Shown here: piece by piece, positions 1 through 7,972 of the stretch | Numbering within the stretch: position 1 is the stretch's first letter | Layout: every line of letters begins with the position of its first letter | From: DASRAA01 sp963814165 | GTDB lineage: Bacteria; Acidobacteriota; Terriglobia; Terriglobales; Acidobacteriaceae | NCBI GenBank assembly: GCA_963814165.1 | Contig: CAWFBW010000011.1 | Coordinates: forward strand, 62,001-126,000 | Reading direction: 5' to 3' | DNA length: 64,000 nt | The notes under the pieces: model-generated | What the model was told of the DNA's origin: nothing | The model's database searches: none | The model's input: only the letters and a program-made list of their open reading frames with translations | Position numbers and translations under genes: made by a program

Positions 1-74
1 GCGACGATGGAACCAATCTGGTGAATCGGTCGTATCTAGCATCAAGGATAGTATTGCCTCCAGGAGACCCTGAC

Positions 75-587
75 ATGAATCGTAGCAAGCGCTTGTTTCT
101 TCTGTCCGCCTTGGTGCTGTTTGCGATGGTTCCGACATTGCTGATGGCGAAGGGCAACGGCGAGGACCGGGTCCATTTCTTTCAGAGCATCACGGTTGAC
201 GCTGACGAAACAGTGGGCGACATTGTGTGCATCGGCTGCTCGATTCGCATGTCAGGCACATCCGGAGACACGGTTGCGATCTTGGGGAGCATCCTGGTTG
301 ACGGGACCGTGAAAGGCGATGCTGTCGCGGTTGGCGGCGGCATCAAACTGGGTGAAGACGCCCAGGTTATGGGTGACACGGTTGGGCTGGGAGGCGGAAT
401 CGCGCGGCATCCGAATGCCGTAGTGAAGGGTCAAACCGTGAGCGAGGCTGGGCCGCTAATCTTCATCGGTCTTTTCCTGGGCGGGGTCGTGCTTCCTTTG
501 TTGCCGATCATCCTGATCATCTGGCTGATTGTCTGGCTCGTGCGGCGGGACCGTCCGGCGCCATCCGCGCCGGTTGCCTATAGATAG
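75..587 (+). CDS. Bactofilin-like repeat protein with C-terminal membrane anchor
   Basis: A 170-residue exported or membrane protein. Residues 1-25 form a signal-peptide-like segment. Residues about 45-125 hold four repeats of about 17 residues that begin GD-x-V and contain runs such as GDTVAILGS and GDAVAVGGG. This is the valine/glycine pattern of the short right-handed beta-helix seen in bactofilin-like polymer-forming proteins. A strongly hydrophobic helix (about residues 135-160) ends in WLVRRDR, so the protein is probably anchored in the inner membrane. The ATG at 75 was chosen over the GTG at 21 because AGGAG at 62-66 lies 8 bases before it and it begins the signal peptide. Partners and substrate are not evident. 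The bactofilin assignment rests on repeat pattern only. Confidence 0.7.
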   Translation: MNRSKRLFLLSALVLFAMVPTLLMAKGNGEDRVHFFQSITVDADETVGDIVCIGCSIRMSGTSGDTVAILGSILVDGTVKGDAVAVGGGIKLGEDAQVMGDTVGLGGGIARHPNAVVKGQTVSEAGPLIFIGLFLGGVVLPLLPIILIIWLIVWLVRRDRPAPSAPVAYR

Positions 588-795
588 TGAAGAGGCTTTT
601 CGGGAGCTTCCCGGCGGTTCGATGTGTTCCAGGAGCGGGTGGTCGACCGGTTCCGTCAGTTCAAATCCGCCGAATTCCAGTCATACATCACACCGAAGAG
701 TGCAGTTCATCACCGTGACACTAGCGTGAATAGTGTTAGCGTTGGCTTAAAGCTGTTTGAATTCATGACCCTCGAGAAATGTGTGGGAAGGTTCT

Positions 796-2410
796 ATGCG
801 CCAAACCGACCCGGACAATTATGGAAATGCCGACTCTAACGACACCAGTGTCTCTCGGTCGTCGTTGGTGGAACGTGCTCCTTTCGGAATCTGTCGTTCG
901 TCACTGTCAGGCGATCGATTCACGTCCGTAAATCCCGCCTTTTGCCAGATGCTGGGCTACTCCGAAGAGGAGTTGCTTGGCATGTCGATCTCGGAACAAC
1001 TCCTCTCTCCAGCTCCCAATCGCATCGAGCTACGGGATCTCCTGCAGCGGGACCACCGCTCTCAATGCGCAGGAAACCTCGCTGCGGCGAAAAGACGGTA
1101 GCTTGGCGCGAGTGCGGGTGACGGCTTACCTGACATCGAACCAGCGGGGCGAGTTGGACGATGTCGAATCCTACTTCAGGGACTTGACCGAGCAGAGCGT
1201 GCTGGAGCAGCAGATCCGCGCGGTGCAGAAACTCGAGGCCGTAGGACGGCTTGCGGGCGGAGTGGCCCACGACTTCAACAACATTCTTGTGGTCATCAAG
1301 CTCTCCACTGAGATGATGCTGAGCCAGGTAACGCCGGAGAATCCGCTGACGCGCTCGCTATTGCAGGTATCGCATGCCGCTGATAGAGCAGCATCGCTTA
1401 CGAAGCAAATGCTGGCCTTCAGCCGCCGACAGGTGATGCAGGCGCGGGTAGTCAACATCAATGCCATCGTCAGTGACACGCTGCACATGTTACGACGCAT
1501 GATTGGAGAAGACGTGCAACTGGTTACGCGTCTGGCCGAACACTTGTCCAATACGCGGCTCGACCCCGACCAACTCAGCCAGATTGTGTTCAATCTCGCG
1601 GTGAATGCCCGCGACGCCATGCCGAATGGAGGAACGCTCGAAATCGAAACTGCAGACGTCGAGCTTGATGAGGCGTATGCCCGAACTCATCCTCCGGCGC
1701 AACCCGGGAACTACGTGGTTTTGTCGGTAAGCGATTCCGGGAACGGAATCGCCAAAGACGATCTGCCCCGTATTTTCGAGCCCTTCTTTACAACGAAGGA
1801 TATGGGGAAAGGCACCGGCTTGGGTCTCGCGATTGTTTACGGAATCGTGAAGCAAAGCGGGGGCTACATTTGGGTGTACAGCGAGCCGGGTTTGGGAACC
1901 ACGTTCAAGCTGTACTTCCCGGTGACGAGCGCGACCGTGGGTACGGAGCCTCAAAACATCACGGTAGCGGACCAGCCGGATGGGGAGACAATCCTGATTG
2001 TTGAGGACGATGACGCTATTCGCGTGAACTTGCGCGATTGTCTGCAGCATCTGGGATACACAGTTCTGGAGGCTGAGAGCGGGAAGGCAGCTTTGGAGAT
2101 GTGCGAAAGTCGCGGGGGCAAAATCGAGTTGATGATGACCGACCTTGTCATGCCGGGGATGAGCGGGCGGGAGATTGCGGCACAAATTTCGCGACGATAT
2201 CCGGCGGTCCGGGTAATGTACACCTCCGGCTACACCGATGACGTGGCGGCCCGCCGCGAACTGCGGCAAGATGGAACGATTTTCCTCGAGAAGCCATACA
2301 CGGTCGCTGATCTGGCACGAGCCGTCCGGCGGGCATTGTTCGCCAAGCGGCAGGCGGATGCTGATACCACCATCGCGGAGCATGCGGCGTCGGCGGCCGG
2401 CAGCACTTAG
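796..2410 (+). pseudogene. Hybrid sensor histidine kinase (PAS-HisKA-HATPase-REC), frameshifted
   Basis: The intact product would be about 537 residues with no membrane helix: an N-terminal PAS domain (frame from ATG 796, with NPAFCQMLGYSEEELLG), a HisKA domain whose H-box is AGGVAHDFNNIL, a HATPase with FEPFFTTKDMGKGTGLGL, and a C-terminal receiver domain with acceptor Asp in MMTDLVMPGMSG. The PAS part is read in one frame and the rest in the next. Alignment of the expected PAS end (LLQRD then ALNAQETSLRRKDG) places one extra base, probably a C, near 1053-1057. Without it the frame is continuous. AAGG at 788-791 precedes ATG 796. No response-regulator gene is adjacent, so it would signal through its own receiver. 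It could be a real pseudogene or a sequencing indel. The downstream frame could still yield a kinase fragment from an internal start. Confidence 0.75.
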
Positions 2411-2442
2411 ACGAATTGTCATTGTGCGAGTGGGCGAGACCG

Positions 2443-3978
2443 TCAGTCCTGATCGGCAGCAAACAGGCCTTGCCAAGAGTCGTCGAGCGTGCACCATCGG
2501 CCCTGGTCCAGTGAGTTTGCCGGCGACTCAGGCAGGTAGAGAATGCCGTGACCTTGCGGGCACACCATCTCTGTTCCGGCCCAGTTCAGAAGAATGGAGC
2601 CAGTGCGCCCGATGTCGACCGGCAATTCGAGCCCGCGAAGACATGTCCGGCAGCGTCGCTGCTGGTCGCGGACCGACCACGACAGCGCCACGATGGCCAG
2701 CGGCAGGAAGAGCCAGGTCGAGTATTCGTCCGACAGCGGATAGGCCGAACCGGCAATCCAATCCGCAATCGAGTGAACCACGCACCACGAAACCAAGGCG
2801 ACGAGACTCAATACAAGAACTGATTTCAGGGCGAAGAAGCCCAGCCAGAGGGCGCGTGCCCCGGAGCGCTCAGGCAGGTTGCCGAAGCCGTTCGCGGAGA
2901 GTCGCAGCACCACCACGAGCACGGCACAGCTGACCGCCAGCACTAATAACCAAAGAAAGCTCATTAGATTTCGCCGCACTTGTGCCGCCACGGTGACGAC
3001 CTGCAGTTGCGAGGAAGGATGAACGTATCCGGCGCTTTCCGTGAGGTCGCTGAGATCGCTTTGCAAGTGCTCGGGAGTTGCGCCGCCATGCAGGCGTGCG
3101 ACCGCACCAACGCGGCGTTGAAAGTTCGTAAACAACATGGCGGGGTCGATGAGTTCCCAGACCACGATACCGGGCGAAATCATGCGAAAGGTCGCGGGTA
3201 GCACGCCAATTACGCGGTGCGGCGTACCGTTCAGGACAACCTGCCTGCCAAGGATGTTGGGATCGGCGTTGAGTTCATGCTGCCAGAGCGAATAGCTCAA
3301 CAGCACGCACGCGGGACATTCCTGGACGTCGTCGGGCAAAAAGACCCGGCCGAGCGCTGCCTTCGCGCCAACCGTGGCGAAGAACGCAGTGCCCACACGG
3401 GCCGTAGCGATGGGCAAGTCCCGCCTCGGCAGCAGGAGGGCGGAAGGTCCCCAGGAAAACGGCGTGAGTCCCTCGGCCAGGCTTGATTTAGCCCAAATTG
3501 AGGACAGATCGAGCAGCGTATCGGAGCGTGTGCGGCTGTACTTGCCGTTGATACCGCTGCCGTCGAGGATGATCACTACAACGCGATCGGCATGAGCAAT
3601 TGGCTCAGAAAACGCCAGGCGCGTCGCCGGGATGATGCCGCTGCCCAGCGATATGAGGGCGACGGCAATGGAGAGCGCCACAAGCAGAAAGGCGGGAGAC
3701 CGAGCCACTCCGCGAACACCGCCGCGCAAGCGGTCGCGGTCATAGCGCAACCAGAACGCCTCGGGAAACAGGCGCCAGCAGGCACGGGCGACGAGAAGGC
3801 GGTTTTGCGCGGTGAACTGGCCCGACTCGGACAGGAAGTGACACCAGTGCCAGAACCGGCGTTGCTGACCAGAACGCCAGGCTTCGCGCTCGTGGCGAGG
3901 TACGAGCCAGGCGGCTGCCCACACGAATACGCGGCAACGCCAGAGAGTTGCGCGCAAACGATCTGAATACCACATCAT
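2443..3978 (-). CDS. ADOP-like ABC transporter permease with cysteine-rich C-terminal tail
   Basis: About 511 residues. A membrane helix near residues 105-125 is followed by a MacB-like periplasmic domain (VGTAFFATVGAKAALGRVF, SYSLWQHELNADPNILG, RVIGVLPATF), then three closely spaced helices in the C-terminal third. This resembles one half of an acidobacterial duplicated orphan permease (about 800-900 residues when complete), without the second FtsX domain. The last 70 residues carry CRTC, CPQGH and a further Cys, a zinc-ribbon-like arrangement unusual for this family. The start is chosen at ATG 3978 (or ATG 3975) because GAGGAG lies 4 or 7 bases upstream; the longer reading frame upstream has no family-like sequence. 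No ATPase gene is adjacent. Transported substrate and role are unknown. Confidence 0.6.
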   Translation of the reverse strand: MMWYSDRLRATLWRCRVFVWAAAWLVPRHEREAWRSGQQRRFWHWCHFLSESGQFTAQNRLLVARACWRLFPEAFWLRYDRDRLRGGVRGVARSPAFLLVALSIAVALISLGSGIIPATRLAFSEPIAHADRVVVIILDGSGINGKYSRTRSDTLLDLSSIWAKSSLAEGLTPFSWGPSALLLPRRDLPIATARVGTAFFATVGAKAALGRVFLPDDVQECPACVLLSYSLWQHELNADPNILGRQVVLNGTPHRVIGVLPATFRMISPGIVVWELIDPAMLFTNFQRRVGAVARLHGGATPEHLQSDLSDLTESAGYVHPSSQLQVVTVAAQVRRNLMSFLWLLVLAVSCAVLVVVLRLSANGFGNLPERSGARALWLGFFALKSVLVLSLVALVSWCVVHSIADWIAGSAYPLSDEYSTWLFLPLAIVALSWSVRDQQRRCRTCLRGLELPVDIGRTGSILLNWAGTEMVCPQGHGILYLPESPANSLDQGRWCTLDDSWQGLFAADQD

Positions 3979-4501
3979 GCCGCTCCTCACCCAAACGCAC
4001 ACGGACAGCGCTGGGTGGCATCTTACGGCAAATTCACTCTTGAACAGACGCTCGTGAAGGGCGAGAGGTTCCAGCAAAAGTTGCCGCGGGTGTTGCCGTC
4101 GATCGGGCTGCGGGTAGTGTTTTTGGATTATTGTTGGCTGCTTTCGAAATCGCTGTAATGAAGGCCAGCGTTCCGAGTGGATGAGGGCCGCGGACGGAAC
4201 AGACGGCTGGGGTGCCGTCGCGGTGAGGGCCATCGCACAGGTCCGGAGGCTGTAGACGCTCTGGATGGCCGTCGCGACACAAGCCAAAACACGGAGTTTG
4301 TCTGGATGGATTGGCAGCATTCTTGTGCGCTGCCTTGGCGGACTCTCCGTGCGGGGCCGCAAAGAAATGCATTCGTTTGACTGGCGCGAAAAGGTGGGGG
4401 TGCAAGAAAGATGAACTGGTGGCTGCAACGCAGCTTGGCAGAGGTGGAGAACCTTATAATCAAGGGTACTCTCGCCGTTGTCCCTTGAGGAGACAGCCTG
4501 A
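3979..4501. other. Intergenic region between divergent genes
   Basis: 523 bases separate the minus-strand permease from the plus-strand TPR/propeller operon. Reading frames here have no recognisable protein features. I see a probable promoter and ribosome site at the right end (separate entry) and nothing else that I can support. Confidence 0.5.
4435..4493 (+). promoter_or_regulatory. Probable promoter and ribosome site of the TPR/cytochrome operon
   Basis: A perfect TATAAT lies at 4455-4460 and a TTGGCA at 4435-4440, but the spacing of 14 is short, so the -35 assignment is weak. GAGGAGA at 4487-4493 is a good ribosome site 8 bases before ATG 4502. Confidence 0.4.
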
Positions 4502-7500
4502 ATGAATGCACCTCTGCGCCGGCTTGTAACCGGCAGCATAGCCTTGTGTCTGCTCGCGCCGTACGGTTGGGCTGACACCCCGCAGGTTCGGGCCGAGGCG
4601 GCCAAGCTCAACAACCTGGGAGTCGCCTTCATGAACCAGCAACTTATGGAGAAGGCCACCGCCAAGTTCGACGAGGCCTACAAGCTGGATCCGACGCTGG
4701 CCACCGCGTCCTTGAATAAAGGCATCGCCCTGCTCAATCAACAGCGGCTACCCGAGGCGGAGGCAGCCTTGCAACAGGCTGCCGCCAAGGACCCGGGCAA
4801 TCCACGCGTCTGGTACAACCTGGGGCTGGTGCATCGCGGTTCGGGCAACACGGCAGAAGCGATCAATGACTTCCAGAAGGTGCTGAAGATCGATCCCTCC
4901 GATCCGGATGCGTATTACTTTTTGGGCACGTTTTACAGCCAGCAGCAACAGTACGCGAAGGCCATCGATGCGTTTCAACAGGCGCTCAAGCTCAACCCGC
5001 TGCATGCTTCAGCCGAATTCGGCCTGGGTCGCGCACTGCAGCGCTCGGGTCAGACGGAAGAAGCGCGCATACACCTGAAACGCTTCGAGTACCTCACGCA
5101 CAACAAGATTTCGTCGGCCATCACGCTGACCTACGGCGAGCAGGGAAAGTACTCGGTCGCACAGGACGTGATCACGACCGATCCTGCGGTGGGGGCAATG
5201 ATCCCGGTGACGTTTGTGCCGCAGGCGCTGGGAGCGGGTAAAAGCGGCGCCGCGGGCGTGTGCATGATCGATGTCGACGGCGATGGAAAGTATGACGTTG
5301 TCTCGATGGCGGACGGCAACTCTGCCATCAAGATTTTCCGGGCGATGGGTGAAGGTAAATTCAAGGACGAGGCTGCTGCACAGTTCGGCTTGGCGCTGAA
5401 GGGCAGGGGCGTGTCTTGTGCGGTGGGCGATTACGACAACGACGGCAAGAACGACCTTGCGGTTGCGCTGAGTGATCGGGTCGTGCTGTTTCACAACGAC
5501 GGCGGCGGGAAGTTCACCGATGTGACCGAGAAGGTAGGGATCACGGCGTTGAATCAGCCCGCAGGCATGACCTTCGTAGATTACGACCACGACAGCGACC
5601 TCGACCTGTTCGTTGCCGGTAAGCGCCTGAGCGGGGTTAAGGATTCCACCGACAACGTGGTCTGGCGCAACAACGGCAACAGCACGTTCACGAACTGGAC
5701 GAAGGAAGCTGGATTCGCCGGCGAAGGCGCGACGACCAGCGTGGTTCTTTCTGACATTAACAACGACCGCGCAGTGGATCTGGTGGTCACAGGGGCCAAT
5801 GGCGCGCCGACGGTTTATCTCAACCAGCGTGAAGGGCCGTTCAAGGCGATGCCGTTGTATGACACGGTGGGATTGGCTCCGGCGACGGGCGTATACGTTC
5901 TCGACTACAACAAAGATGGCTGGATGGACGTCGCGCTTACACATCAGGGGGCACCGGGTATCAGTCTCTGGCGCAACGTTGATGGCACACATTTCGAACG
6001 CGTGCCGCTGCCAACCGCCGATGCAAAAGAGGGCTGGGGCATCACCGCCATCGACTTCGACAACGATGGCTGGATTGACCTGGCGGCGGTGGTCGAGACG
6101 GCGAAGGGAACGGAAGTTCGAGTGTTTCGCAACAAGGGTGCGCAGGGCTTCGAAGACGTCAGCGCGTCGCTAGGACTCGACAAACTGAAGCTCCACGATC
6201 CGCGGGCGTTGATTGCCGCCGACCTCGACAGCGACCTCGCCGCGGACCTATTGGTGACGCAAGCGAGCGGCGATCCGGTGCTGCTTTACAACCAGGGCGG
6301 CAACAAGAACCACGCGCTGAAAATTGACTTCAAGGGCCTGGCCGACAACAAAACCGGCATCGGAACGAAGGTCGAAATCTTCGCCAACGGCACGTGGCAG
6401 AAGTTCGAGGTTGCCGGCGGCGCGGGCTTCTTGAGCCAGGGGCCTCCGGAAGTCCTTGCCGGACTGGGCAAGAACACCAACGCCGACATTGTGCGGATGC
6501 TGTGGCCAACGGGGGTACTGCAAGACGAGATCGACGTCGCAGTGAACAAACCGGCGTCGTTCATGGAGCTTGACCGGCGCGGGAGTTCGTGTCCAACGCT
6601 TTTTGCGTGGAACGGCGAGAAATACGAATTCATCACCGACGTGATCGGCGCAGGTGTGGTTGGGCACTGGATTTCACCGGTGTCGAAGAACACGCCGGAT
6701 CCTGACGAGTGGGTCAAGATCGACGGGTCGAAAATTCGCGCCAAAGACGGCTACCTGAGCTTGCGCTTCGGCGAGCCGATGGAGGAAGTGAACTACATCG
6801 ATCAACTGCGCATGGTGGCGGTGGACCATCCCGCGGATGTGGATGTTTATCCAGACGAGCGCTTCCTCGACGACCCGCCGTTCGCCAGTGGCAAGACTGT
6901 GGCGACCTCGCAGCCGCATCGTCCGGTCGGCGCGTGGGACAACCAGGGCAACGACGTACTGCAAACGCTCAGCGCGCGCGACCACCAATATGTTCGCGAT
7001 TTCACCAACTTGCCTTATGCGGGATTTGCAAATACGCATTCGCTGACGCTCGATCTCGGCACTTGGACGCCGAAGCAGCCGTTGCGGCTGTTCCTGAGCG
7101 GGTTCATCGAGTACTTCAGCGCGACCTCGATGTATGCCGCTTGGCAGGCGGGGCTGAAGCCGATATCGCCTTACGTCGAGGCCCAATTGCCCGACGGATC
7201 GTGGCAGCGAGTGGTCGACGAGATGGGGTTCCCGGCGGGACTCCCGCGCACCATCACCGTTGACTTAACCGGCAAGCTGCCGGCCAGAGCGCGGAAGATC
7301 CGCATCACCTCGAATCTGCAGATCTACTGGGACCAGGTGCTGGTGGACAACGGACCTGCCCGCGAAAAAGAAGTTCGCACGACCGAGCTGCCGCTTTCAC
7401 TAGCGACGTTGGGCTTCCGTGGCTATCCGCGGCAGGTGGACGGCGCGACTCCCGGCGACCTCACCTACCACTATGAAGAGGTCAGCACGACGGGTCCGTT

Positions 7501-7972
7501 CTCGCGGTTCCGCGGCAGCTACACGCAGTACGGCGATGTGACGCCGCTGCTGACCTCGATCGACAACAAGTTCGCCATCTTCGGCACAGGCGAAGACATC
7601 GACGCCGAGTTCGATACGGCGGCGTTGCCGGCGGTGCCGCAGGGATGGAAGCGCGATTACTTCTTCTACGCCAACGGCTTCGTCAAAGACATGGACTTCT
7701 ACGAGGCGATTCCGTTCACCGTCGCCGAGATGCCGTTCCACGGAATGAGCACATATCCGTACCCCGCGACGCAGCACTATCCCGACGATGCAACGGCGAA
7801 CGGCTACCGCTTCGACTGGAATGACCGTTTCGAGTCGGGCGCCAGCAAAGCGCGGGGCTATCGCTTCGCGTACGGCACGCGGACGATCGATCCGGGGCCG
7901 TTGACTCCACATAAGAACTCTCACCCGACACACGATGACGAGCACACAGGAGGCTCGACCGGACAACAATGA
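4502..7972 (+). CDS. Exported TPR, FG-GAP beta-propeller and ASPIC/UnbV protein
   Basis: 1156 residues. A signal peptide (about residues 1-24, ending near YGWA) is followed by about five TPR units (residues 30-190), then repeated FG-GAP/VCBS motifs of the DYDNDG or DFDNDG type (about residues 250-610) typical of calcium-binding beta-propellers. An ASPIC/UnbV-like segment follows (residues about 625-690, GIGTKVEIFANG and MLWPTG). The last 450 residues begin SCPTLFAWNGEKYEF and have no family I can name. The protein is predicted periplasmic or surface exposed. GAGGAGA 8 bases upstream supports ATG 4502. Its stop overlaps the next gene by 4 bases (ATGA), so the two are translationally coupled. 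A redox or binding role is inferred from the cytochrome partner; no catalytic residues were recognised. Confidence 0.85.
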   Translation: MNAPLRRLVTGSIALCLLAPYGWADTPQVRAEAAKLNNLGVAFMNQQLMEKATAKFDEAYKLDPTLATASLNKGIALLNQQRLPEAEAALQQAAAKDPGNPRVWYNLGLVHRGSGNTAEAINDFQKVLKIDPSDPDAYYFLGTFYSQQQQYAKAIDAFQQALKLNPLHASAEFGLGRALQRSGQTEEARIHLKRFEYLTHNKISSAITLTYGEQGKYSVAQDVITTDPAVGAMIPVTFVPQALGAGKSGAAGVCMIDVDGDGKYDVVSMADGNSAIKIFRAMGEGKFKDEAAAQFGLALKGRGVSCAVGDYDNDGKNDLAVALSDRVVLFHNDGGGKFTDVTEKVGITALNQPAGMTFVDYDHDSDLDLFVAGKRLSGVKDSTDNVVWRNNGNSTFTNWTKEAGFAGEGATTSVVLSDINNDRAVDLVVTGANGAPTVYLNQREGPFKAMPLYDTVGLAPATGVYVLDYNKDGWMDVALTHQGAPGISLWRNVDGTHFERVPLPTADAKEGWGITAIDFDNDGWIDLAAVVETAKGTEVRVFRNKGAQGFEDVSASLGLDKLKLHDPRALIAADLDSDLAADLLVTQASGDPVLLYNQGGNKNHALKIDFKGLADNKTGIGTKVEIFANGTWQKFEVAGGAGFLSQGPPEVLAGLGKNTNADIVRMLWPTGVLQDEIDVAVNKPASFMELDRRGSSCPTLFAWNGEKYEFITDVIGAGVVGHWISPVSKNTPDPDEWVKIDGSKIRAKDGYLSLRFGEPMEEVNYIDQLRMVAVDHPADVDVYPDERFLDDPPFASGKTVATSQPHRPVGAWDNQGNDVLQTLSARDHQYVRDFTNLPYAGFANTHSLTLDLGTWTPKQPLRLFLSGFIEYFSATSMYAAWQAGLKPISPYVEAQLPDGSWQRVVDEMGFPAGLPRTITVDLTGKLPARARKIRITSNLQIYWDQVLVDNGPAREKEVRTTELPLSLATLGFRGYPRQVDGATPGDLTYHYEEVSTTGPFSRFRGSYTQYGDVTPLLTSIDNKFAIFGTGEDIDAEFDTAALPAVPQGWKRDYFFYANGFVKDMDFYEAIPFTVAEMPFHGMSTYPYPATQHYPDDATANGYRFDWNDRFESGASKARGYRFAYGTRTIDPGPLTPHKNSHPTHDDEHTGGSTGQQ

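Noticed and set aside
2238..2933. Plus-strand frame of 231 codons across the kinase and permease 3' ends
   Set aside because: It overlaps two recognisable genes out of frame and is an Arg/Pro-rich shadow.
3979..4665. N-terminal extension of the ADOP-like gene up to 4665
   Set aside because: The extension is Arg/Ser/Pro-rich with no helix or domain, and a GAGGAG ribosome site directly precedes ATG 3978.
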